Below, piece by piece: positions 1 to 10,735 of a stretch of DNA of 64,000 nt (position 1 is its first letter; each line of letters opens with the position of its first letter). The DNA is taken from NCBI GenBank assembly GCA_030340625.1, contig JAOPHQ010001775.1, positions 5,001 through 69,000 on the forward strand, read 5' to 3'. The notes below the pieces were generated by a model. The model searched no databases and was not told the origin of the DNA. It was given only the letters and a program-made list of their open reading frames with translations. The position numbers were made by a program, and so were the translations under genes. Source of the stretch: Merluccius polli. Lineage: Eukaryota > Chordata > Actinopteri > Gadiformes > Merlucciidae.

Positions 1-2
1 AC

Positions 3-207
3 TGTCCAGGGACTGTTTTATGTGTATGTCTACATGCGCAGTGATTAGCCCATCACAGAGGGTATCACATGGTGTTACGCGGCGGGATATGGGCAGTCGA
101 GTTCCGGTCTGTCAAGCCGTCTGGCCGGTTCATCAGTTGTCCTAATAAAACATCTCAAGTATGGAGTAGCGTCGTCCGTGTTGATTCATCAGGCAGTCAC
201 TTACACA
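3..207 (+). mobile_element. LTR of Ty3/Gypsy-like retrotransposon, unit 1
   Basis: This 205-bp LTR starts TGTCC and ends CACA. It has an AATAAA poly(A) signal and is followed at once by a primer-binding-site-like TGGTGTCAGAAG. The same 205-bp block recurs at 12482-12686 and 44089-44293. No matching 3' LTR is visible, so the element is incomplete. Confidence 0.8.
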
Positions 208-1520
208 TGGTGTCAGAAGTAACGCAAGTAACCCTCCCGAAAACGTGGATTTTCCTCGACCGGAGCAGCGGCCGGAGTGGCGGCAACGGTTTCAGAGGTA
301 CCGTATGGCTGCTAAGCTGAACCTGGAGACTGGAGATGTACAGGTTAGCACGCTGCTACATGCGCTAGGCGAGGAGGCCCAACACGTTGTCAACACTTTT
401 GTGTTCGGGGGGAGAGGAAGCTGATGGCGACTATGAGACCGTGTTGGGAAAGCTAAATCACTGCTTTGCACCGAAAGTCAACGTTATCCACGAAAGGTCT
501 CGTTTTCACCTCGGAGGAGCGCAAAAGCAAAGCGACTCAGCCGAGGAACAGATTAGCACTACGAGCTAGCCGAGACCCGCCGGTTCGGTTCGGAGGAAAT
601 AGACAATATTGGGGATAAACTATTAATCGGGATTCTGGACAAGGAACTGTGAGAAAAGCTGCAGTTGACAGCGGACCCAACGTTGGAAAGAGCAGTGGAG
701 ACAGTGAGACAGTCAGAGCGGGTTAAGGGGCTAAGTTAGCCAACAGGCTAGGGCTAGCACGGCTGATGCTATAGCTACCTCAGCGAAGTGGCGCGAGAAA
801 AAAAAACGCACGCGCAGCAGCAGCAGCAGCAGCAGCACAGAGGGGACAGAGACAGAGCGGCGGCAATGGAGGCGGAGAACCGACACCGTGCTGTGGGTGC
901 GGTGAGGACCGCCCCGAGCGCACACACTGTGAGCTTGGGGTGAGCGAACCGCGTCGGAGCGGGAGGCCAGTCACGGTGGCGGACATTTCCGAGGAGGTGA
1001 AGTCAAAACAACGCACATCTACATCGCAGACTCCAATACGCCAACGGACCGTAAAACTAAACGTCAGTGACACTCCTGTGACCGTCAAGACGGACACCGG
1101 TGCGGACACCGGCGTGATGTCGGATGAAACCTACCGCAAGCTCAGACGCCTCAGTTAGCAGCAATGGCGCAGCTCTCCACAGCCCCGGAGGTCAGCTGAC
1201 TGTTTAGGACTCTTCACTACTTTAACAAAGTACAGAGGCCGGCAGTACGAGTTCACCATCCATGTGATCCAAACCGCTCACCGCTACCGGTCTCGGAGGC
1301 CCTCTCCAAAAGCGGAGCTGTGAAGAGACCCACCGTCGCCGGTTCTCCCGTATCCGCCGGTGTCCACCACCCGGAAACGGTCCTGTGCTCCTACAACTGC
1401 CAAGAGGACAGTAGAAAATGTCCCCTTGTAGTTGTAGGACAGCGAGCCGGAGTTGGAGGGGACCTGCAGGCCTGCAGGCTGTGGACCCGACCACATCATC
1501 CCACACTACATGGACTCCAA
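208..1520 (+). pseudogene. Decayed gag-protease of Ty3/Gypsy-like element, unit 1
   Basis: After the primer-binding site, translated fragments in shifting frames resemble fish gypsy Gag: near 304-400 (KLNLETGDVQVSTLLHALGE), at 387-569 (VIHERSRFHLGG) and near 600-720 (LIGILDKEL). A cysteine-rich, degenerate zinc-knuckle-like stretch lies near 893-930. A retropepsin-like segment (940-1158) keeps the D-T-G-A-D active-site motif at about 1093-1107, then stops; a frame near 1212-1270 still resembles the end of the protease. The breaks are largely shared by the other units, so the element was dead before the array expanded. It cannot make a functional product. Confidence 0.75.
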
Positions 1521-1584
1521 CAACAGAAGTAATACTGCACACAATAAACGAGCTGGGTACGACACTATGCCCATAACTATACAT

Positions 1585-2396
1585 GTTGGTGACGTCATTT
1601 CACCGCTCCGTGTATAACGTAGGAGAGCCGGAACAGGTGAAGTACAGGTGTAGCTGTAGATGTTATTGTTACAGTTTGCTCACAGCCATTATGGCAGTAG
1701 GGTCGACCACGGAGCCCTGTACCCGCATGTTATTTACACAACAGGACAGTTAACCACAGAGGTGGAATTGATGCGTTATAATTTCATATGTCGACAATCA
1801 ATGCAGTTTACCGTATCGGCAAACGGCGAGGCGCCTGGATCCGGAACCGTTTAGTTTGGATCCGCCGCCTCCCGTGGCACCGACAAATACATCGCCAAAC
1901 AAAACCGACTGTTTGCAGAGTTCAATGTTGTTATGTGTCTTGTTAGTCTTTATTCCCCATTTAAGTTCCTCAAAAATCTTGTGTTTGCATTTTCGAAGTG
2001 TTTTTCGATTTGTTTCAATGTTCAGGGTGGGAGAGGGGAGAGGGGAGAGGGGGGGGGGGGGGAGAGGTGTGCGCATGCGCCCACAAGCACGTTGCTGTTT
2101 TGTTTGCAAGTTTCTTTTCCGTTATTTTAACCGACAGTCAGATAATTGCTGCTTGTGAAAATATTGCAGTGTATTTTATTTTATTTTACATTCCGCATTC
2201 CTGCGGTGCAGTGTTACTGTTACCTCGTTCTGAAACACAGGTCAACATTGGCTGATGTCCAAACATCGTTGTTTAGGTTTCTTTTAGTCCAAGCAGCTCC
2301 GTAGGCAGCGGCTTCTCTTTGTTCCGTTACCTCCAACCCGTAATGAGCCGCCGGACCCCTCTGCGTTCCGGGACCACTTTACTGATTAACCACTGA
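1585..2396. other. Unassigned conserved non-coding block
   Basis: No gene is recognised here. The block follows the gypsy protease relic and is repeated at about 14508-15100 (truncated), 28528-29392 and 45671-46456. It holds a G/A-rich run near 2030-2066 that varies in length between units. It is probably retroelement-derived, but I cannot assign it to an element. Confidence 0.4.
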
Positions 2397-2492
2397 GTAC
2401 ATATAGTACATTTATACACACAGTACAACCTTGGGCCCTACAATACATATAATATAGTACATATAGTACATTTAGTACACAGTACAACCCTG
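2397..2492. repeat. AT-rich roughly 60-bp minisatellite, unit 1
   Basis: Short array of a unit containing GTACATTTA and CAACCTTGGGCCCTACAATA. It is represented about 1.6 times here, far more in unit 3 (29393-30073), briefly in unit 4, and is deleted in unit 2. Confidence 0.7.
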
Positions 2493-2548
2493 TAGCTAAC
2501 TCCCGTATACTTTGCTGCGTTCGTTGTGTTTTTGGCACCAGGGCAGTA

Positions 2549-2553
2549 TGGCA

Positions 2554-2594
<41 letters not shown>
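2549..2594. repeat. (GAT)n microsatellite, unit 1
   Basis: A pure GAT/ATG trinucleotide run; equivalents lie at 30188-30237 and 46662-46699. It produces poly-Met or poly-His reading frames that are not genes. Confidence 0.9.
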
Positions 2595-2595
<1 letters not shown>

Positions 2596-2679
2596 AGGTA
2601 AATGTATGATGATGCTGACCAGTCAACACAGGAAGACGCTCCAGGTAGTCGTGTCCATTTCCCGCCCCTCGGGTGTCAA

Positions 2680-3126
2680 GACAACGCTATGCATCCTGGG
2701 TAAAGACAACGCTATGCATCCTGGGTAAAGACAACGCTATGCATCCTGGGTAAAGACAACGCTATGCATCCTGGGTAAAGACAACGCTATGCATCCTGGG
2801 TAAAGACAACGCTATGCATCCTGGGTAAAGACAACGCTATGCATCCTGGGTAAAGACAACGCTATGCATCCTGGGTAAAGACAACGCTATGCATCCTGGG
2901 TAAAGACAACGCTATGCATCCTGGGTAAAGACAACGCTATGCATCCTGGGTAAAGACAACGCTATGCATCCTGGGTAAAGACAACGCTATGCATCCTGGG
3001 TAAAGACAACGCTATGCATCCTGGGTAAAGACAACGCTATGCATCCTGGGTAAAGACAACGCTATGCATCCTGGGTAAAGACAACGCTATGCATCCTGGG
3101 TAAAGACAACGCTATGCATCCTGGGT
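2680..3126. repeat. 25-bp minisatellite, unit 1
   Basis: About 18 near-perfect head-to-tail copies of a 25-bp unit with core GACAACGCTATGCATCCTGG. The unit holds the ATGCAT palindrome. There are no spacers between copies, so it is not a CRISPR array. It is absent from unit 2. Confidence 0.95.
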
Positions 3127-3323
3127 AGTCGGATGTGTTTATACTGGTGTGTTGTGATGGTCAGAATGTTCCAGATGAACTCCTGATGTGGTTTCACTGA
3201 TCCCATCACAATGAGTCTTTTAATGGTGATTTTATACCTGGCTTTATGTGTTTTGGTGAGCATGTTAATGCTCCCCATGGGCAGGCAGACAGACAGGCAG
3301 GCAGACAGACAGACAGACAGAAC

Positions 3324-3449
3324 CTTCTGGTCCGAGCCACAGACCATGCTCCCCATAGGCAGCCCCATGTTCTTGTAGCCCAGCATCATGTTGGTCAGCA
3401 GCTTGGAGGCAGCGGACACCGAGATCCTCCTCCTGGTCCTCAGCTCATA
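3324..3449 (-). pseudogene. psmb8-like proteasome beta exon relic (internal exon), unit 1
   Basis: On the minus strand this reads about 42 residues without a stop. Segments RISVSAASKLL, NMMLGY, NMGLPMGSM and CG-x-D-x-K match, from memory, the conserved part of the proteasome beta-5/beta-5i family just before the GPGLYYVD segment. ISVSAASKLL fits PSMB8 (LMP7) better than PSMB5. The 3' end meets a GT (AAG|GT), as expected of a donor. The 5' end runs straight into a TG microsatellite that has replaced the acceptor. Without the rest of the gene it cannot function. PSMB8 is a catalytic immunoproteasome subunit that trims peptides for class I, and it is linked to class I genes in teleosts. Confidence 0.82.
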
Positions 3450-3874
3450 CACACACACACACACACACACACACATTTATAGCAGCTATAACTTGATGAC
3501 TTTGGCCCAGGAAATGCAAATCATTTGAAAGGTTTTGAATTGTCAGCAGTTACAGGAGCTGGACTCTTCTGTCACTCTGTCTGTCCATCATCCATTCATC
3601 ATCCATCCATCATCCAGTCATCAGGTCAGACTCTTGTTCTCAGAGTAAAACAGAAAGCTCTGGGGTTTGGCTGTCAGACATGTGATCTCAGGACGCTAAT
3701 GAGGAAGCTCATAACATAAACACACACACACACACACACACTGTAATGTCTGTTTAGGCTCAATATCGCATGAACTCGACGCAAATGAATCAAAAGTGAC
3801 ACTAAAGATGACTCCTATAACTGCGTGTTCGTGTACTTCGGTTATTTTCACCTGACCGTCGCGGTTCCGCTTCA

Positions 3875-3935
3875 CCTGGAAACTGATGACGCTGCAGCCT
3901 TCCTGGGTTTCTATTGGCTGAGGCCGTCCCTATAT
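3875..3935 (+). promoter_or_regulatory. Class I promoter with X1/X2 and Y boxes, copy 1
   Basis: About 150 bp upstream of the start codon, CCTGGAAACTGATGACGC (3875-3892) resembles fused X1 (RFX) and X2 (CREB/ATF) boxes. An inverted CCAAT box, ATTGG (3913-3917), follows at the spacing of a Y box. This is the SXY layout bound by RFX/CREB/NF-Y and the class I transactivator NLRC5 in vertebrates. A weak TATA-like TATATG lies at 3931. Assignment is by motif only. Confidence 0.65.
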
Positions 3936-4027
3936 GTGCTGTGCGGTAGTGTTGTTGTGCTCAGACAGCAGCAGCCCGCTGCTCCACCACGTCTCCTCAT
4001 CAGGTGTGTTGCTGTGGAGACGGCAGG

Positions 4028-5128
4028 ATGAAGGCAGGAGGACTAGTCGTGCTGCTGGGACTCTGTCACGGTGTCTCTTCAGGTGAGACTGCTTCACAGT
4101 CTGTCTTCTGGGTCACAACTGTCTTCGGTTCCTGAAGACACTCGGGTTTTTACTGGCCTTATATTTCCTGCGTCATCGGAAAATGCGTTTGGTGTGCGAG
4201 CTCAAATGTGGCCAATGAATCCACAAGAGGATTCATAACTGACTTGTTCCACTATTTAAACCGTTTTATGAGAAATGATTTTGCGTTGTGTTCCGACCGA
4301 CTTTATTTTGGGGTCCGAAGTGACGAAACGAAACTGAAAGTTATTATGAAAGTTACCATAAATTATGATCGGTAGCCTACTGACGTACATTAACGTCCAG
4401 TTCACAGCCGATTCATGTCTAGTTTTAAATTTTTAATCAAGTACTTTATTAACACTCAGAGATGTTTTATTCGCAGCTATTTCAGGACCACATTCATATT
4501 GTTGGATCCTACTGAACTTGAACTATTTATCAATTCATATGATCATAGATATTTATATTTCAATACAATACGAGTGTTTGCCAAGAAAAGCATTACACAT
4601 TAAATGTTCACCTTATCAACAGAAGACACATTTAATCTCACTATAAATCATTCTGGATATCAAATCCTTAACAATGTAAATATGTACTTAATTAAAATGC
4701 GCAGGTGAATTAAGGAATATACTGATACGGTAAGAATGAAACATTGAGTTGAAACGATGTCAAATCACTGTTAGTATGCAAGATTAAAATCCTAAGCTGT
4801 TTGTGTTTTAGTTGAAGCGTTTGGACAGGCAGCGTTGTACTGTAACCTGTTGACATGTCAATAAAGTTAAAACTAAACCTCCCGAAATACCTGTAGCCAG
4901 GGGGCGGGGCTAGATGCTGGGATGGGACAGGGGGCGGGGCTACGTGCTGGGATGGGACAGGGGCGGGGCTACGTGCTGGGATGGGACAGGGGGCGGGGCT
5001 ACATGCTGGGATGGGACAGGGGGCGGGGCTACGTGCTGGGAGGGGACAGGGGGCGGGGCTACGTGCTGGGAGGGGACGGGGGAGGGGCTATGTGCCTGTC
5101 TCTCTGACCGTGATGTACAGTATTAACC

Positions 5129-5169
<41 letters not shown>

Positions 5170-5447
5170 GCAGTGATTCACTCTCTGAAGTACTTCCGCA
5201 CGGCGTCGTCTGGAGTCTCAAACTTCCCAGAGTTTGTGGCTGTTGGGATGGTGGATGAACTTCAGTTTATTCACTATGACAGCAACAGCCAGAAAGCAGA
5301 ATTCAAACAGTCCTGGATGGACCAGGCCACCAGAGATAACCCACAATACCTGGAGAGGGAAACTGGAAAGTTTCTGGGTGACCAGCAGGTCAACAAAGTC
5401 AACATTGAGACTGCGAAGCAGCGCTTCAACCAGACAGGAGGTATGTT

Positions 5448-5534
<87 letters not shown>

Positions 5535-7699
5535 ACATCCCATAATACTCCTAGAGCAGCACTCCCACACAGAGCAGCAGTGTCCTGGTGAGACAGTCAG
5601 CAGAATATTATGGGATGGATCAGGTGATGCAGCAGCTTCAGGAGACCTGTAGTGGTTTATTACACAGTAATACTGCAGTACATCATCCTTTATATGCAGT
5701 GTTACCTTTACACTACTTCATCACTACTCATATTATGGGATGCTCAACAGGAGTTCACCTGCAGGCAGACAGGTAACCTACGGACAGTTAACCTACAGAC
5801 AGTTAACCTACAGACAGATAACCTACAGACAGATAACCTCCAAACACACAGTAAACCTACAGACAGACAGACAACATAGAGACGGACAGTTAACCTACAG
5901 ACATGTAATCTAAAGACAGTTAACCTACAGACAGTTAACCTACTGACATGTAACCTACAGACAGACATTTAATCTAGAGACAGTTAAAGAAGCACTATGC
6001 AACTCGTTTATCAAAAATAACCTTAACCATGCAGGTTGAGAGTCGTTCTGATCGTTCTACAACACTTTCTGGGTTGTTTGGTGGGTGTTTCATCTCCCCC
6101 TGTTGGGTCCCCGCGGAAAAACAGAACATGCAACTTCATGTGGCCGTCCCGGCCACTTACGGATGTGACGCAGCGGAAGTATCCAATCGCGCCTCGAAAA
6201 TGTAGTCAGATTGTAGTTTCACTGCTTTACGGTAGACCTGGGCGGGGGTGCCAAACATGGGTCCGGCTGAATATAAAGAGTCAGTTGCAAGGCAATTCTG
6301 GATCAATCGACAAATCCACTATGGATCCATCAAGACCCAAGAGGGGAAGGTCGGAGGAATCGAAGAATAAGAGAAAGGATTATGATAAACAAAGAAACCA
6401 GACACGAGTGAACATAGGGCGAGCTTATGCGGAATGGCGTCAACTGAGAGACTCGGAAGAATGCAAAACGGACGCCGACTTGGCTGTCTTGCTGCTGAAA
6501 TTGTAAGTAGCCTACCCTTGGGTGAACTTCGTTTTTGTAATGTGGTTTGAGAGTCTGTTGAACAATGTGTTTTGCTCGACCGTTTTATTGTGAGCCCTGT
6601 ATGTGTTTAGCTTGGTTGCTTCATGGCTAGCTTGCTAGCTAGTGAGGGTTTATCCTAGCAGTGACTTGCTACCACACATGTTTGTTTGCGGTCCGAATCC
6701 AGGTTCTCGTTGTGTATTACTATTTATTTATCGAAGTGAGGGGTGGGGGGCGTTGTCAATGAGTTTTTACGACAGTGTTGTAGGCCTATTCCGAAGCTGC
6801 AGGGGGAGCTCTATAGTGAGAAATGCGAGCCCAATTCCGGCGAAAACCCAGAAACAGCGGAGGAATAACCGAGTTGCATAGCGCACCTTTAACTTACAGA
6901 CACACAGGTAACCTACAGACAGACTGTTAACCTCTGGACACAGTTAATCTTCCTACAGACAGTTAACCTACAGACAGACAGTTAATCTACAGTTAACCTC
7001 CAGACAGACAGTTAACCTACAGACAGTTAATCTACAGACAGACAGGTAACCTACAGACAGACAGTTAGCCTCCAGACAGACAGTTAATCTACAGACAGTT
7101 AACCTCCAGACAAACATTTAACCTACAGACAGTTAATCTACAGACAGTTAACCTCCAGACAAACATTTAACCTACAGACAGTTAATCTACAGACAGACAG
7201 GTAACCTACAGACAGACAATTAGCCTCCAGACAGAGAGTTAATCTACAGACAGTTAACCTACAGACAGACAGGTAAGCTACAGACAGTTAGCCTCCAGAC
7301 AAACAGTTAATCTACAGACAGACAGTTAGTCTACAGACAGTTGACAGACAGTTAGCCTACAGACAGTTAACCTACAGACAGTTCACAGGTAACCTACATA
7401 CAGACATTTAACCTACAGACAGTTAACCTCCAGACACAGTTAATCTACAGACAGTCAACCTCCAGACAGACTGTTAAGCTCCTACTACTGTCTACAGACA
7501 ATTAACCGAGTCCAGACAGACAGTTAATCTACAGACAGTTAACCTACAGACAGTTAGCCTCCAGAAAGACAGTTACCCACCAGACATACAGTTAATCTAC
7601 AGACAGACAGTTAACCTAAAGACAGGCAGTAACCTACAGACAGACAGGTAACTTACAGACAGTCAACCTACAGACAGGCAGGTAACCTACAGACAGTTA

Positions 7700-7748
<49 letters not shown>

Positions 7749-8889
7749 GTGTCCACATGGTTCAGTGGATGTCCGGTTGTGAGTGGGATGATGAGGATGA
7801 TACCACTGATGGTTACAGACAGTTTGGTTATGATGGGGAGGACTTCCTAGTGTTGGACCTGAAGAACCTGAGATGGATCGCTCCAACACCACAGGCTTTC
7901 ATCTCCAAACTGAGATTGGATCAGGATAGAGCTGATTTAGAATACTATAAGAACTACTACAACAAGGAGTGTGTTGATTGGCTGAAGAAGTACCTGGACT
8001 ATGGGAAGAGCACTCTGCAGAGAACAGGTAGTCACACGACCCGGTGGGCCCAGGTGCTAGGCTTGCCGCGGTAGTCGCTGTTACCGGGGTAACGCGGTGT
8101 TCGGACATACACCGTGCGATGACATCACTTGTTGAATTGAAACAAAACCCGTTTGGTTATTTTCCGCGTCGTTTGTTTGCTTGTTTGTTTCTTTAACGGG
8201 GACAACGCCGGGACGCGCCCAGAAAAGCGCATTTTGGCCGAATCCCTTCAGTTAAGAACGGCTCCTTCATTTGATTTGACTCAACCGCCGCCGTCGGAAA
8301 GACGCCTGGACAGGCGATGCCGTCTGTTTGATTTCCTTTTAACAGCCGACTTTGTTTCTCACTGTCAAAATAAACATTTCCTTTATTTGATTTATTCCAA
8401 AACGTTTGGAAATGTTAAATCTTTGTTCTGAAATTAGTGACGATTATGACCACGACCCTCCCTATATATGTACTGTTTACTGTTACTACTGACACTTAAG
8501 TACAGTTTAACCCAGAGAAATACTGTTGATACTTAAGTACAGTTTAACCCACAGAAATACTGTTGATACTTAAGTACAGTTTAACCCAGAGAAATACTTT
8601 TGATACTTAAGTACAGTTTAACCCACAGAAATACTGTTGATACTTAAGTACAGTTTAACCCAGAGAAATACTTTTGATACTTAAGTACAGTTTAACCCAC
8701 AGAAATACTGTTGATACTTAAGTACAGTTTAACCCAGAGAAATACTTTTGATACTTAAGTACAGTTTAACCCACAGAAATACTGTTGATACTTAAGTACA
8801 GTTTAACCCAGAGAAATACTTTTGATACTTAAGTACAGTTTAACCCAGAGAAACTTTTGATACTTAAGTACAGTTTAACCCACTAAGAT

Positions 8890-8961
<72 letters not shown>

Positions 8962-10101
8962 CCCCCCCCCCCCCCCCCCCAGAGCGTCCTGAGGTGTCTC
9001 TCCTCCAGAGGAGGCCCTCCTCCCCAGTGGTGTGCCATGCTACAGGCTTCTACCCTGACAAGGTGGTGGTGTTCTGGAGGAGAGACGGCGATGAGCTTTA
9101 TGAGCATGTGGACCATGGGGAGGTCCTCCCCAACCCCGACGGGACCTTCCAGGTCAGCGTGGACCTGGACCTGGCGTCGGTCCCACGGGAGGACTGGCGG
9201 AGGTACGAGTGTGTGGTCCAGCTGAAAGGCATCGAGGACATCTCTACCCGACTGGACCCGGCCCTCGTCAGGACCAACTGGGGAAAGACCGGCCCTGGAA
9301 GGGATGGAGGTAGGAACACCTGTCTCACCACCTCCACCTGACCTCATCACAACCACTGGTCTACCTGGACACACCTGAAGCTACGTGGTAAACACACCGG
9401 ACCACGTTGGTGGACCACGGTGGATTGTGGGTAAATGAGTCGTACTGAGAGGACAAGGCTAGGATCAGTGTCAGCGGCAGGTCACATGACCCTGAGCTCC
9501 AGGAGATTCTGAATATATATATCATGTGTGTAGCAGCATGTGTCTGTACACTGACCTGCAGATATGTGGTGAAGTGATGGAAGGACTGTCCAACACGGAG
9601 TATTATCACACACCTCATTTTCTTTTCTTGGTTTACCTGAAGGGGTCAAGAATGACATCACCACCCCCATCATCATCGCTGTTCTCATCCTCGCTGCTGT
9701 TGCTGCTGTTGGTGTTGCTGGAGTCTTTGTGTACAAGAAGAGGAGCGGTGAGTGAATCACACTATCATCTGATTGGTAGACGTATAATAACATTAGGATG
9801 TTTACCACACTATCATCTGATTGGTAGACGTATAATAACATTAGGATGTTTACCACACTATCATCTGATTGGTAGACGTATAATAACATTAGGATGTTTA
9901 CCACACTATCATCTGATTGGTAGACGTATAATAACATTAGGATGTTTACCACACTATCATCTGATTGGTAGACGTATAATAACATTAGGATGTTTACCAC
10001 TGTTACACACTCATCATTTCTCTTCATCCTTAGGTTCAGCCAAACACCGACTCGCTGGTGAGTTCAATGTGTTTTTACTGCAGTCCTGCTCTTATGATTA
10101 A

Positions 10102-10197
<96 letters not shown>

Positions 10198-10483
10198 GCT
10201 GCTGCTACTACTACTACTACTACTAATAATAATACTACTGCTACTACTAGTACTAGGCTACTTCTACTACTACCACCACTACTACTACTACTACTAGTAC
10301 TACTACTACTACTACTATGTTGATCTAGGTACATGGAGCTCACTGGACTATACAGCTCTGTTGATCCAGATAACTTCATGACTTCTCCTCCTCACGTTCT
10401 GCTACTTACCAGGTTCTCACAGCAGCTCTGGGAACAGTGAGGAACAGAGTCCAGCTCCTGAGGCCCAACCTCTCAACACATAG
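4028..10483 (+). CDS. MHC class I alpha chain, U-lineage type, copy 1
   Basis: Predicted seven-exon gene presenting peptide at the cell surface, probably with beta-2-microglobulin. Exons: 4028-4082 signal, 5174-5440 alpha-1, 7749-8027 alpha-2, 8983-9309 alpha-3, 9643-9747 connecting peptide and transmembrane, 10034-10057 and 10413-10483 tail. All introns are GT-AG, phase 1, giving 375 residues. Signal peptide is residues 1-18. In mature numbering it has Y7, Y59, R84 and glycosylation site N86-Q-T, C100-C164, Y159 and Y171. The C-terminal anchor positions 142/145/146 are S, R, L instead of T, K, W, so peptide anchoring may be altered. Alpha-3 has the Ig cysteines (CHATGFYP, YECVV). Unique to this copy: R9 instead of Y, W96, and Y156 instead of L. 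U lineage is judged from overall similarity; symbol not assigned. Confidence 0.93.
4901..5085. repeat. GC-box minisatellite in intron 1, copy 1
   Basis: Six copies of a roughly 30-bp unit, each with GGGGCGGGGC (an Sp1-type GC box) followed by TAC-TGCTGGGA, about 90-270 bp upstream of exon 2. Units 2, 3 and 4 keep only 2, 3 and 2 copies. Confidence 0.85.
5450..5532. repeat. (CA)n microsatellite at start of intron 2, copy 1
   Basis: A long CA run begins 9 bp after the exon 2 donor. The same arrangement is found at 19199-19302, 34404-34472 and 51190-51253. Confidence 0.95.
5984..6892. mobile_element. TTAA-flanked DNA transposon, private to unit 1
   Basis: About 0.9 kb bounded by TTAA and imperfect inverted ends (TTAAAGAAGCACTATGCAAC on the left; complement of GTTGCATAGCGCACCTTTAA on the right). 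TTAA target duplication points to a piggyBac- or Kolobok-type mobiliser. No transposase is visible. It has inserted in the TTAA-rich intron 2 satellite. Confidence 0.75.
6036..6506 (+). other. ORF inside the TTAA element, exon-like
   Basis: An open frame whose C-terminal half is a basic segment beginning MDPSRPKRGRSEES (Met codon near 6321), then VNIGRAYAEWRQLRDSE and KTDADLAVLLL. The sequence CTGAAATT|GTAAGT near 6500 looks like a splice donor, so this may be a first exon carried by a transposon. It recalls repetitive fish exons with an 'R-NIG-A-WR-L' pattern, but I cannot name the family. Function is unknown. Confidence 0.35.
8484..8882. repeat. 37-bp minisatellite in intron 3, copy 1
   Basis: About ten copies of a 37-bp unit containing ACTTAAGTACAGTTTAACCC, with GAGA/CACA and TTTT/TGTT variants alternating. 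Shorter arrays lie at 23054-23180, 38083-38395 and 55267-55432. Confidence 0.93.
9758..9997. repeat. 48-bp minisatellite in intron 5, copy 1
   Basis: Exactly five 48-bp copies starting 10 bp after the exon 5 donor, containing CTGATTGGTAGACGTATAAT. The period is a multiple of three, so both strands give long repetitive open frames that are not genes. Confidence 0.95.
10101..10317. repeat. (ACT)n trinucleotide array in intron 6, copy 1
   Basis: An interrupted ACT/AGT array beginning about 43 bp after the short exon 6. Its length varies strongly between gene copies: 217, 341, 626 and 488 bp. Confidence 0.95.
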
Positions 10484-10545
10484 TCAGTATTTGGTGACAT
10501 CACAATGTTTTAGAGGATGGGTGGGAGGGTGATTATATAGATACA

Positions 10546-10735
10546 GTACAGCATCACAGTAACAGTAATATTGTAACAGTACTTCATCGCAGTAATAGTA
10601 ATATTGTAAAAGTACTTCATCACACTAACAGTAATATTATAACAGTACGTCATCACAGTAATAGTAATATTATAAATACTTCATCACAGTAACAGTAATA
10701 TTGTAACAGTACTTCATGACAGTAAGTCATATTGT
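10546..10735. repeat. 33-bp minisatellite downstream of class I stop, copy 1
   Basis: Degenerate 33-bp units with AGTAATATTGTAACAGTACT, lying between the stop codon and a good-looking 3' splice acceptor (GCTGTTTAG near 10800). Counterparts: 25084-25213, 40520-40722 and 57364-57655. Confidence 0.85.

Larger units (their letters stand above)
5761..7700. repeat. Intron 2 ACAGTTAACCTACAG-type degenerate satellite, unit 1
   Basis: Irregular tandem repetition of CAGACAGTTAACCTA-like words with variable 4-bp (GACA) insertions, split by the TTAA element 5984-6892. It fills most of intron 2 and contains no gene. Almost every unit supplies a TTAA tetranucleotide. Confidence 0.92.

Noticed and set aside
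387..569. Possibility that the gag or protease frames are domesticated host genes
   Set aside because: Frames are broken by shared shifts and stops in every unit, and the protease frame is further broken in unit 4; no selection for coding is visible.
1222..1584. Minus-strand 120-codon frame conserved in all four units (also 14133, 28165, 45296)
   Set aside because: It is antisense to the decayed gypsy-like region; its conservation is explained by near-identity of the units, and it has no recognisable domain.
2680..3126. Direct 25-bp repeats that might suggest a CRISPR array
   Set aside because: The repeats are immediately adjacent with no unique spacers, and the genome is vertebrate; it is a minisatellite.
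3825..4031. 68-codon frame upstream of the class I start, conserved in all copies
   Set aside because: It covers the X/Y promoter boxes and 5' UTR; conservation is better explained by regulation and recent duplication.
8153..8431. Plus-strand frame in intron 3 containing RPEKRILAESLQLR, kept in all four copies
   Set aside because: It lies wholly inside a class I intron, has no known motif, and the DNA itself is almost identical between units, so an open frame is not evidence of coding.
9482..10027. Long repetitive frames on both strands through the 48-bp minisatellite
   Set aside because: The period is a multiple of three, so open frames arise automatically; the region is a class I intron.
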